DNA from: Aequoribacter sp003520285
GTDB lineage: Bacteria > Pseudomonadota > Gammaproteobacteria > Pseudomonadales > Halieaceae
Direction of reading: 5' to 3'
Assembly (NCBI GenBank): GCA_963966765.1
Contig: CAXAAR010000003.1
Location: 1 to 60,304 of the forward strand
DNA length: 60,304 bases
Position numbers and translations under genes: made by a program. This document shows positions 53,197 through 60,304 of this stretch, one piece after another. The first letter of the stretch is position 1, and every line of letters starts with the position of its first letter. The notes beneath the pieces were generated by a model. It did not search any database. It was not told where the DNA came from and worked only from the letters and a program-made list of their open reading frames with translations.

Positions 53197-53380
53197 ATTT
53201 ATTTTCCCTTTCTGATGAGTTTTATCGTTGTTGCTTTGGCCAAGACTCGATTGCCATTGCCGATATCTAACTAATAACGACAACATGGGTGATAAAACGC
53301 TGAATAGCACTATGCGCTTGGAGTAGCCCAAATCAATAGCTGGTAGGTTCCTTCCAATTACTTACAGTGAGGACAAAAAT

Positions 53381-53530
53381 ATGAGTCATCAAGTAAGCAA
53401 AATTTTCGATGGAGTGGTGATGAGGTTTTGGGACGATTATGGGACAGTAGTTAGCAGTAGAGACCAAGCTGGCACAATATTTTTCAATCAACTATATTTT
53501 AATATATCATTGTTTATTAAACAGAAGTGA
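53381..53530 (+). CDS. Possible small ORF near the island end
   Basis: 49 codons from an ATG with GTGAGGA 9 bases upstream, starting MSHQVSKIFDGVVM and ending in an AT-rich stretch. I recognise no domain. The candidate arm site lies inside it. It may be chance. The rest of 52967-53811 holds the MotA-like fragment, the arm site and the distal attachment repeat; nothing else is visible. Confidence 0.25.
   Translation: MSHQVSKIFDGVVMRFWDDYGTVVSSRDQAGTIFFNQLYFNISLFIKQK
53428..53446 (+). repeat. Candidate integrase arm-type site, right
   Basis: TTGGGACGATTATGGGACA, 17 of 19 identical to 35051-35069 and in the same orientation. It lies 135 bases inside the distal attachment repeat. Confidence 0.5.
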
Positions 53531-53581
53531 ATATTTTGTTTTTAAGATGTATTATTTCTGGTTAGTTAGAAGAATTGTATT

Positions 53582-53632
53582 CGGATTGAAAATCCGTCAA
53601 CGCCGGTTCGATTCCGACCCGAGCCTCCAATT
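53582..53632 (+). repeat. Island attachment repeat, distal copy
   Basis: A copy of the tRNA-Cys 3' half (anticodon arm to CCA plus ATT) with one mismatch at the anticodon C. The 5' half of a tRNA is absent, so it is not a functional tRNA. It marks the right end of the island; purU begins 179 bases later. Confidence 0.9.
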
Positions 53633-53811
53633 CATACTTTTCTGTCGACGCTAAGCTGAATGACTCCTTCCCGTGTTTCACATGTCACCATGTGATCATC
53701 AGAGTAGGTTATAGTTGTGTTTAGGTTGAGCGAGTCACTTGCACTTACGCGATCCCCGCACTACAGTCAGACCCGCCGAGAGTACTCATTACAGCCTTCT
53801 AGGACCCAATC

Positions 53812-54666
53812 ATGACACACAGCTTTACTTTAACCGCGACTTGTCCAGCAGCGAGCGGGATCATCGCCGCCGTGACCTCGTACTTGTCTGAACAGGGTTG
53901 TTATCTCTCGGAACTCCATCAATTTGATGATGAGGACACCAAGCGTTTCTTTTTGCGAACAGTAGGCCGAGTCACCCGTGATGAAGTCTCGTTAGATACG
54001 CTAAAGGCCGGTTTTCAGGCAGTGGCGGATCGGATGGATATGGATTGGGCTTTCCATCCACTCGATGCGCCGATGAAGACCCTGATCATGGTGAGTCAGT
54101 TTGATCACTGTCTTGAGGATTTGCTGTATCGCGTGCGCAAAGGCGAACTGCACATAGAAATGACAGCAGTAGTCTCGAATCATCTAGATTGTCGCAGTCT
54201 GGCTGAGCGCGAGGGCATACGATTTGTTCATTTACCCATCACTTCTCAGACCAAACAGCGCCAAGAAGACGCTCTGTTAGAGATCATCGAAGAGACACAA
54301 ACGGAGCTGGTAGTGCTTGCACGCTACATGCAGATTTTGTCGAATCGGGTTTGCGAAGTTCTGCGGGGCAGAGCGATTAACATTCATCACAGTTTCTTAC
54401 CCGGATTCAAGGGAGCGAAACCCTATCACCAGGCTTACGAGCGTGGGGTAAAGTTGATTGGCGCGACAGCGCATTATGTGACCGCCGATTTGGATGAAGG
54501 TCCGATTATTGAGCAGTCGGTGCAGCCCGTCGATCACACGTTTACGCCAGACGATTTAGTTGCCGCGGGTCGTGATACCGAGACGGTTGCTCTGGCCCGC
54601 GCAGTAAAACTGCACTCGGAGCATCGAGTATTCCTTGATGGGAATAAAACCGTGATTTTTAAATAG
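53812..54666 (+). CDS. purU: Formyltetrahydrofolate deformylase
   Basis: A 284-residue enzyme that releases formate from 10-formyl-THF, balancing one-carbon pools. It has an N-terminal ACT domain (LTATCPAASGIIAAVTSYL), then a formyltransferase-type domain with VLARYMQILS and INIHHSFLPGFKGAKPYHQA, and GATAHYVTADLDEGPII with the catalytic His/Asp. Length is typical. It is the first chromosomal gene after the island, so before insertion it probably lay just downstream of tRNA-Cys. Confidence 0.96.
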   Translation: MTHSFTLTATCPAASGIIAAVTSYLSEQGCYLSELHQFDDEDTKRFFLRTVGRVTRDEVSLDTLKAGFQAVADRMDMDWAFHPLDAPMKTLIMVSQFDHCLEDLLYRVRKGELHIEMTAVVSNHLDCRSLAEREGIRFVHLPITSQTKQRQEDALLEIIEETQTELVVLARYMQILSNRVCEVLRGRAINIHHSFLPGFKGAKPYHQAYERGVKLIGATAHYVTADLDEGPIIEQSVQPVDHTFTPDDLVAAGRDTETVALARAVKLHSEHRVFLDGNKTVIFK

Positions 54667-54667
54667 C

Positions 54668-54730
54668 GGTCGCTTAGGTCGCTTAGGTCGCTTAGGTCGC
54701 TTAGGTCGCTTAGGTCGCTTAGGTCGCTTC
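54668..54730. repeat. Tandem repeat of GGTCGCTTA, seven units
   Basis: Six perfect 9-bp copies (54668-54721) and a seventh with one changed base lie 2 bases after the purU stop, in the 3' space between the convergent purU and rlmJ. It is not translated in either gene. The perfect units suggest recent copy-number change. Confidence 0.95.
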
Positions 54731-54751
54731 GCCAATACCGTGCGGCAAGAT

Positions 54752-55588
54752 CTATTTGTCGATCAGGCTCTCGGCGCGCCAATGTAATTTTCCGTCCAGC
54801 GAATGAAGCGATGCGAGTGCCTGCAGTGTTGGCGTCAGTTGCTCTAGTAAGTTCCAAGGGCTGTTGATAATCAGCATGCCCGAGGCGGTCATGCCGAAGC
54901 CCTCGGTATCGGCTTTCTCTCCCAGCTCGATCACATGTGTTCTCTGGCTTAAGTGCTTGACGCACTGCTTGATTAACTGAGTGCTTTGGTCCCGCGAGAC
55001 TATGGGATACCACAATGCGATGACACAGTTGCTCATCCGCGCTAGTGCCTGATGGATCACCGTTGGGATCCGCTCATAGTCCGATTTGATTTCATATGAG
55101 GGATCGATGAGCACGAGTGCGCGTCTGCTCGGAGTCGGGAGTTTAGAGAGTAGTCCCGCTAAGCCATCTTCTTGATAAGCGCGCGTTGATCGATAGTGTT
55201 TTAAGTGGCCTTGCAGCAGAGCAAAGTCGGTACTGTGCAGTTCGAAGCTGATTGCTTGGTCTTGTGGTCGCAAGCGCGACGCGGCTAATAGGGCTGACCC
55301 AGGGTAGCGCAATCCCTCTTCATGGACCTCGACTGACTTTGTGAGCGCCTCGAGGAGCGGATGGGCGAGCGTTGTGCTCGGGTAATGTCGACCTATGCCA
55401 TGCTGCCACTCATTGGTTTTTTCAGCCATAGGACTGCGCAACTCATACGCACCTGCACCTGCATGGGTATCGATATAGGTAAACCCAGCCGGTTTCGATT
55501 GCAGGGCATCAAGAAGAGAGAGCAAAACCCAATGTTTCAAAACATCGGCGGTATTTCCTGCATGAAAAGCGTGGCGATAACTCAGCAC
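54752..55588 (-). CDS. rlmJ: 23S rRNA (adenine2030-N6)-methyltransferase
   Basis: A 278-residue SAM-dependent enzyme that methylates A2030 of 23S rRNA. It starts with MLSYRHAFHAGNTADVLKH, the hallmark of RlmJ, followed by the SAM motif IDTHAGAGAYEL and the catalytic DPSYE in LVLIDPSYEIKSDY. Length is normal. It is convergent with purU across the 9-bp repeat. Confidence 0.95.
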   Translation of the reverse strand: MLSYRHAFHAGNTADVLKHWVLLSLLDALQSKPAGFTYIDTHAGAGAYELRSPMAEKTNEWQHGIGRHYPSTTLAHPLLEALTKSVEVHEEGLRYPGSALLAASRLRPQDQAISFELHSTDFALLQGHLKHYRSTRAYQEDGLAGLLSKLPTPSRRALVLIDPSYEIKSDYERIPTVIHQALARMSNCVIALWYPIVSRDQSTQLIKQCVKHLSQRTHVIELGEKADTEGFGMTASGMLIINSPWNLLEQLTPTLQALASLHSLDGKLHWRAESLIDK

Positions 55589-55650
55589 TGTGATTACTCA
55601 ATAGGTCAGCGGCTAGTATAAGTACTTTGACGTGTCTTACCACTGGTGTG

Positions 55651-56373
55651 TTACTGCTCGGGCTGGTTTTGAGGCTGCGATAGCCAGTGGATCACTTGTG
55701 CCCAATAGGCATCTACTGGTGCCTCTATGCAGATTCTCTGATCTTCTCGGTCCAGAACGATCTGCTGAGCGTGCAGCATCAGGCGAGATTCGCCAAACTG
55801 GGCTTTTAACCACCGATTATAGGTACCCTTACCATAATTGACGTCGCCTAAGATGGGGTGTGATATGTGCTTCATGTGCTGCCGCAGCTGGTGTCGTCTG
55901 CCACTCAAAGGCTGCAGCTGCACCAATGCGAGCCGCGATGAATCGTATCTATCAATCTTTATATTTATTAAGTATTTATGGATCATTTTGAAGGTGGTTT
56001 GTGATTCTTTTCTGGGGCTGTTCGAGGGGCTATCGGGATCTCTCAGCGGATAATCAATGAATCCCTTCGCATCAATCCAGCCCCGCACCAAAGCTTGGTA
56101 CGTCTTCGACACTCTAGGGCCTGACCACAGTGATGACCAGTAGCTTGCCTCCGCTGCAGTCTTAGCGAATACGAGTACACCGGATGTGGCTTTGTCGAGT
56201 CGGTGCAGAGGATACACCCGATATCCCACAGTATCGCGAAGCCATTGAAGCGCAAATCTTGTCTCGTGCGCATCGAGCGCACTTCTGTGCACCAGCATTC
56301 CCGCTGGCTTGTTGATTGCTATGAGTCTCTCGTCTTCAAAACAGATGGTAGGCGAGGGTGGTGGTGACAACAT
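55651..56373 (-). CDS. truC: RluA-family tRNA pseudouridine synthase, TruC-like
   Basis: A 240-residue pseudouridine synthase. The catalytic Asp is in YPLHRLDKATSGVLVFAKT. Length, lack of an N-terminal S4 domain and LQPLSGRRHQLRQHMKHI fit TruC, which modifies U65 of tRNA-Ile and tRNA-Asp. Other short RluA-type enzymes cannot be ruled out. The start ATG lies about 120 bases from the divergent MFS gene. Confidence 0.85.
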   Translation of the reverse strand: MLSPPPSPTICFEDERLIAINKPAGMLVHRSALDAHETRFALQWLRDTVGYRVYPLHRLDKATSGVLVFAKTAAEASYWSSLWSGPRVSKTYQALVRGWIDAKGFIDYPLRDPDSPSNSPRKESQTTFKMIHKYLINIKIDRYDSSRLALVQLQPLSGRRHQLRQHMKHISHPILGDVNYGKGTYNRWLKAQFGESRLMLHAQQIVLDREDQRICIEAPVDAYWAQVIHWLSQPQNQPEQ

Positions 56374-56493
56374 GGTCTGACCGTTGCGCTGAGTTATGAG
56401 AGGCTCAAGTTTACTACAGACGGTCTATATACGTTTGTCTCAATGTGACATAGCCTTAGGATCGACTTTGGGTAATGTTTTCGGGTGGTATCT

Positions 56494-57699
56494 ATGTTCT
56501 ATGGCTGGTATTTGGCAATTGTTGCGTTTTTACTCCTGATGGTGAGTAACGGTGCAATTATGTACAGCTATAGTGTCGTAGCCGTACCCTTGGGTCTTGA
56601 ATTCGAGGCCAGTCGGGTCACGATGATGCTCGGAGTTACGGTGATGACCCTCGCTGGCGGTATCATGTCTCCGCTGTTCGGCAGTTTGATCGATCGCTGG
56701 AGCCTGCGTTCGATGATGCTGATGGGTGTGTTCGGTATGAGCTGTGGCTACTTTTTGTTGTCGTTCACCACCGCGAGCTGGCAAGTGCCGCTGATATACG
56801 GTGCTCTCATGATGCTTGGCCTTAATCTGCTGGGCCCATTAACAACATCTACTTTACTCGCTCGATGGTTTAGTCGTAAGCGAGGGATGGTGTTGGGGCT
56901 CGCCGCCATTGGCACTTCTGTTGGCGGTTTCGTCTTCCCTCCAGTGATTCAGTGGTTAATAGACGCTTACGAGTGGCGGGATGCGCTCAGGATACTGGCG
57001 CTTGGATGCCTAATCCTAACGATCCCTGCAGTGATGTTAGTCGTGAATAGTCCGAAGGATAGGGGCTTGGGCGCCGATGGTGCCGCATTGGACGCAGACG
57101 CTCCGCTTGTTTTACCCGAAGCGATTACATTCAAGAGCTTGCTGGCAGATCGAAACTTTTGGCTTATTGCTTTGGTGATGAGCCTGCTTTTTTCTGCTTA
57201 CACCGGCGTTCTGAGTAATTTAGTGCCGCTGGCGCTGAATAAAGGACTGAGTGCCGAGCAGGGTGCATTTTTGATTTCTATTCTTGCGGTGGCCGGTATC
57301 GCCGGCAAGATTGGCTTTGGTACGATAGCCGATCGCGTTGATTTGCGGATTGGTTACGCAGCCTCAATTGTGTGCGTGATCATAGCTTTACTGTTGTTTG
57401 CGACGACCTCCAACTTTTCGACCTTCATGCTGGCCAGCGGTTTTATGGGATTCGCCACTGGCGGTATGCTGCCAGTCTGGGGGGCGATTCTGGCTATTCT
57501 ATTTGGTGCCGCTAACTACGGCCGGGTCATGGGTATGATGAACCCTGTCATCATGCCGCTTACGTTGGTTGGCGCGCCGTTGGCAGGATATATTTTTGAT
57601 GTCACGGGTGGTTACGCCCCTGCTTTTGTGCTTTTTGCCGGCGGGCTGGTGCTTGCTTTGATTGCTTTGCCCTTCATTCGAATGAAAAGCGATGTCTGA
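56494..57699 (+). CDS. MFS transporter, monocarboxylate/oxalate-formate type
   Basis: A 401-residue inner-membrane transporter with 12 predicted helices. The MFS loop motif SPLFGSLIDRWSLRSMM follows helix 2, and the halves are split by a cytoplasmic loop (SPKDRGLGADG) near residue 190. The start MFYGWYLAIVAFLLLM is typical of the oxalate/formate antiporter-like subgroup, which moves small organic acids; the substrate is unknown. ATG 56494 follows GGGTGG; an in-frame GTG at 56485 would add 3 residues. It precedes a flavoenzyme gene in the same direction, a possible uptake-and-reduction pair. Confidence 0.88.
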   Translation: MFYGWYLAIVAFLLLMVSNGAIMYSYSVVAVPLGLEFEASRVTMMLGVTVMTLAGGIMSPLFGSLIDRWSLRSMMLMGVFGMSCGYFLLSFTTASWQVPLIYGALMMLGLNLLGPLTTSTLLARWFSRKRGMVLGLAAIGTSVGGFVFPPVIQWLIDAYEWRDALRILALGCLILTIPAVMLVVNSPKDRGLGADGAALDADAPLVLPEAITFKSLLADRNFWLIALVMSLLFSAYTGVLSNLVPLALNKGLSAEQGAFLISILAVAGIAGKIGFGTIADRVDLRIGYAASIVCVIIALLLFATTSNFSTFMLASGFMGFATGGMLPVWGAILAILFGAANYGRVMGMMNPVIMPLTLVGAPLAGYIFDVTGGYAPAFVLFAGGLVLALIALPFIRMKSDV

Positions 57700-57856
57700 C
57701 CTCGGGGATGACTCTGTCCACTATTAAGATATTATTTTTACCCTAGTTACCGCGTCTTGGAGCGTTCTCTCACTGTTGGATTTGAAAGTGGTGCCGGGGT
57801 TTAGGGATTTAGGGGCTTACCGTGTGCAAAGGTGAAGTCTTTTTTTGGGAGTTTCT

Positions 57857-59971
57857 ATGGCTGTTGCATACCCTCATCTACAAGCAACCGGACAGATCGG
57901 ATCATTGCGATTAAAAAATCGTATGATCGTAGCGGCGATGGGTGCCAACTTTGGCGAGCTTGATGGTCGCTCCGGTGCACGCATCCGCAAATACCATGAG
58001 ACTCAGGCAGCGGGTGGGGTGGGCTTGATCATCTCTGGGGCTTGTGGAGTTGCATATCCCATTGGGTGCGTCCAACCCAATCAAATAGCGATATCGGATG
58101 ATAAATATATCGATGGCTTGCGCGAGCTGGTCGATGCTGTGCACGCCAAGGGAGGCGCCTTTGCCCTCCAGCTACATCATGGCGGTCCGGTGGCGGCAGA
58201 GGATACGGTGGCAGGACGCCCACTCTGGTGCCCCTCGATACCAGAACCGCTAAAAGGCGATTTTATTGATGGGTTTTTACTCGAAGAACTTGCGGCATTT
58301 GGGGCAGGTGGGATGCCCAAATACAAGGTTTTAGAGCAGGCCGATATTGACTTGTTGGTGACTCAGTTTGCCGACGGCGCTAAAAGAGCAGTGGCGGCTG
58401 GATGCGACGCGGTTGAAATCCATGGGGGGCACGGTTACATCCTATCCTCATTTCTCTCGCCGAAGAGCAATCAAAGATCCGACCATTATGGTGGTAGTGA
58501 TGAAAATCGAGCCCGACTACTTTGCGAGGTAGTGAGTGCGGTTAGGCAAGCTGTGGGTGAAGATTTTCCTATTATCGTGAAGCTTGATTCTCGAGAGGTA
58601 GGCAGAGAGGGCGGCATTACCGTCGAGAACGCCTGTGTCACAGCCCGTCTTGTCGAGTCCGCTGGTGCCAATGCACTCACCGTATCTGCCTATCATGATG
58701 TGGGGCAGGGCAAAATGCACTCGGCTTCGAACATTCCGCATGCACAGAATAGCAATGTAGAGGCAGCGATTCGGATTAAGCAGTGTGTCTCTATTCCGGT
58801 GATTACCTCAGGACGCATCGAGCTGCCTGCTGCTAACGAGGCAATTCATGCAGGTCACTACGATTTCTTGATGATGGGTCGCAAACTCCTAGCGGACCCT
58901 GACCTGCCGAACAAACTTGCGGAAGGGCGAGCACAAGATATTCGTCCTTGTGTGTACTGCTATACCTGTGTCAGTGCAATTTATAACGTGCAACCGATGT
59001 TATGTGCAGTGAATCCGGAGTTGGGTGTTGAATACACTCGTAGTGAGCCGTTGACCAAAACCGTGAAGCGCATTGTTATTGTCGGCGGCGGTCCCGGAGG
59101 AATGGAGTCTGCAAGGCGTTTAGCCGAGCAGGGACACAAGGTGACCCTGATCGAGAAAGGGGCTGTATTGGGTGGCACGCTGCGCTTTGCTGCGCTCGCC
59201 TATGAGCCTAACCAAGGGTTGTTGGAATGGCTGATCAAAGAGGTAGGGCGCTTACCTATCGAGGTTCTTTTGAATACCGAGGCAACATCCTCGATGATAG
59301 AAAGTTATGCGCCTGATGCACTCATTATGGCAAACGGGGCGACCCGTTTCATGCCAGATATTCCTGGCAATCAAGATCCTAATATATACAGTGGAGAGGA
59401 TATGCGCCGGCTTATGCTTGGCGATTTTGATCAGTCCTTGCTGCAGAAAACTTCTTGGTTGACTCGGGCCCTGGTGGGGCTTGGAAATAGCACTGGTTTG
59501 ATACGTAAGCTCGACCTGGTGCGGCGCATTTCGCACTTTTGGATGCCATTGGGGCATCGTATTGTCATTGTTGGTGGTGACTTGGTTGGGCTTGAGCTGG
59601 CAGAGTTTTTACAAGAGCGAGGCAGAGAAGTTACCGTCCTCCACGAAGAACCGCGTATGGGTTCTGGCTTGACGCTGGTCAGAAGACTGCGTCTTTTAGC
59701 AGAGTTGAAAGAGCATGGAGTCAGGTTGTCACGCGGTGTGAGTGAGGTGCGGTTTGAGCGCAGTGCAGTGCATTATCAGAACGGCAGAGGAGAGCAAAAA
59801 CAGGTGCCGGCGGATAGCGTTATTGTGGCACGTGGCGCTGGCCCAAATGTGTCACTAGCCACCGAGTATAAGGGAGCCGTCTATACCATTGGCGACAGTC
59901 AGGGCGTGGGATATATTGAGGGCGCTATGCGGGATGCCATGAGGGCCTGTGACCAAATAATGAGCGCTTAG
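57857..59971 (+). CDS. Old-Yellow-Enzyme / 2,4-dienoyl-CoA reductase-type iron-sulfur flavoprotein
   Basis: A 704-residue NADH:flavin oxidoreductase. An FMN TIM barrel covers residues 1 to about 360 (VEIHGGHGYILSSFLSP), then the 4Fe-4S ligands in CVYCYTCVSAIYNVQPMLC, an FAD domain (IVIVGGGPGGMESARRLAEQ) and a second dinucleotide site (IVIVGGDLVGLELAEFL). This plan matches FadH, 2-enoate reductases and related enzymes that reduce C=C bonds. Its substrate is unknown. ATG 57857 follows GGGAG; an upstream in-frame TTG at 57845 is less likely. Confidence 0.93.
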   Translation: MAVAYPHLQATGQIGSLRLKNRMIVAAMGANFGELDGRSGARIRKYHETQAAGGVGLIISGACGVAYPIGCVQPNQIAISDDKYIDGLRELVDAVHAKGGAFALQLHHGGPVAAEDTVAGRPLWCPSIPEPLKGDFIDGFLLEELAAFGAGGMPKYKVLEQADIDLLVTQFADGAKRAVAAGCDAVEIHGGHGYILSSFLSPKSNQRSDHYGGSDENRARLLCEVVSAVRQAVGEDFPIIVKLDSREVGREGGITVENACVTARLVESAGANALTVSAYHDVGQGKMHSASNIPHAQNSNVEAAIRIKQCVSIPVITSGRIELPAANEAIHAGHYDFLMMGRKLLADPDLPNKLAEGRAQDIRPCVYCYTCVSAIYNVQPMLCAVNPELGVEYTRSEPLTKTVKRIVIVGGGPGGMESARRLAEQGHKVTLIEKGAVLGGTLRFAALAYEPNQGLLEWLIKEVGRLPIEVLLNTEATSSMIESYAPDALIMANGATRFMPDIPGNQDPNIYSGEDMRRLMLGDFDQSLLQKTSWLTRALVGLGNSTGLIRKLDLVRRISHFWMPLGHRIVIVGGDLVGLELAEFLQERGREVTVLHEEPRMGSGLTLVRRLRLLAELKEHGVRLSRGVSEVRFERSAVHYQNGRGEQKQVPADSVIVARGAGPNVSLATEYKGAVYTIGDSQGVGYIEGAMRDAMRACDQIMSA

Positions 59972-60304
59972 CGCAACAGTAGTGTGGGTACCGTCGCCGA
60001 CCGCAACAAATCAGATGTTTTACTGCCGAATAACCACGATCGAAGCGGCGAGTGGCTATAAGCGCCCATGATCAAAAAGTCGGCAGATCGCTCTGTGATT
60101 TCTCGAGCTATTACGGTTTCTGGATCACCAGCAATGATGTCGGTGGTGATGTCAAAGCCGGCTTTCTTGAGTTTTCGTGCCGCCCAGTCGAGTCGATCTT
60201 GCTTCGCTGCCGTGGCATGGCCAACGTTGAGTAAGTCAATTGGGATATTCCGCAGCAAAGGGCTGGCTGCGAGCATACGCACCCCCCTTTTTGAAATGTG
60301 GCTG
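59968..60304 (-). CDS. Universal stress protein family, C-terminal part, cut by window edge
   Basis: An open frame that enters from the right edge and stops at 59968. The visible part starts HISKRGVRMLAASPLL and ends with the UspA signature IMGAYSHSPLRSWLFGSKTS and VPTLLLR. The pattern KRGVRMLAASPLL resembles the second domain of two-domain Usp proteins, so the full gene likely has another Usp domain beyond the window. It is convergent with the flavoenzyme gene (4-base overlap). Confidence 0.85.
   Translation of the reverse strand, partial: SHISKRGVRMLAASPLLRNIPIDLLNVGHATAAKQDRLDWAARKLKKAGFDITTDIIAGDPETVIAREITERSADFLIMGAYSHSPLRSWLFGSKTSDLLRSATVPTLLLR

Larger units (their letters stand above)
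34956..53632. mobile_element. Degraded genomic island integrated in tRNA-Cys
   Basis: An 18.6-kb segment bounded by a 51-bp near-perfect direct repeat of the tRNA-Cys 3' half, with a matching 19-bp site inside each end and a truncated tyrosine integrase next to the tRNA. Cargo is a lipid-modification operon, an ECF/FecR/TonB-receptor/hydrolase operon, an IS3 element, a beta-propeller lipoprotein and several gene remnants. Removing it would place purU about 180 bases from the tRNA. The integrase lacks its catalytic domain, so the island is probably fixed. Several cargo genes could have arrived later. Confidence 0.8.

Noticed and set aside
53582..53632. A second tRNA-Cys gene
   Set aside because: Only the 3' half is present, and the anticodon C is changed; no acceptor 5' strand or D-arm precedes it.
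54534..55013. A 159-codon minus-strand frame with a SDL tripeptide repeat
   Set aside because: The repeat is just the translated 9-bp tandem repeat; the frame overlaps purU and rlmJ, both certain.

Overview
This window reads as chromosome of a marine-type gammaproteobacterium. The order topA / lexA / mfd with csiV / gap / nqrABCDEF, followed by lolCDE, comEC, exbBD, lpxK, kdsB and murB, resembles the Pseudomonas arrangement. A complete sodium-pumping NADH:quinone reductase operon and an ECF/FecR/TonB receptor operon fit a marine heterotroph. Species assignment is inference; no rRNA gene is present.

Layout. Positions 1-13355 hold housekeeping genes: a CoxE-like VWA protein, a TrmH-family methyltransferase, a DUF836 thioredoxin-fold protein, UspA, topA, two small conserved genes, lexA with two SOS boxes shared with a divergent MscS-type channel gene, csiV and mfd. 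Positions 13539-25346 hold a long-form glyceraldehyde-3-phosphate dehydrogenase, nqrA-F, apbE, nqrM and lolCDE. Positions 25481-34695 hold a DUF2062 protein, comEC, exbB/exbD, lpxK, kdsB, murB, uvrC and pgsA. Most genes from lolC to pgsA overlap or abut, which suggests translational coupling.

The most notable region is 34930-53632. A tRNA-Cys gene (34930-35003) is followed about 18.6 kb later by a copy of its 3' half (53582-53632; 50 of 51 bases identical). Just inside both ends lies a matching 19-bp site (35051-35069 and 53428-53446; 17 of 19 identical). A tyrosine-integrase gene cut to its N-terminal domain lies directly downstream of the tRNA. Together these define a degraded, probably immobile genomic island in tRNA-Cys.

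Island cargo: (i) a four-gene overlapping lipid-modification operon (COG2907 flavoprotein, DUF1365 protein, two cyclopropane-synthase-type methyltransferases) next to a fatty-acid desaturase remnant; (ii) a six-gene minus-strand operon of ECF sigma factor, FecR anti-sigma, STN-domain TonB-dependent receptor, DUF3089 hydrolase, HSL-type esterase and DUF3604 PHP-like hydrolase, which looks like a self-regulated system for importing and hydrolysing an unknown compound; (iii) an intact IS3-family element; (iv) a beta-propeller lipoprotein; and (v) fragments of a second TonB receptor and possibly a MotA-like channel.

After the island the chromosome resumes with purU, a 9-bp tandem repeat, rlmJ, a TruC-type pseudouridine synthase, an MFS transporter, a large Old-Yellow-Enzyme/2,4-dienoyl-CoA-reductase-type flavoenzyme, and the 3' part of a UspA-family gene that runs off the window.
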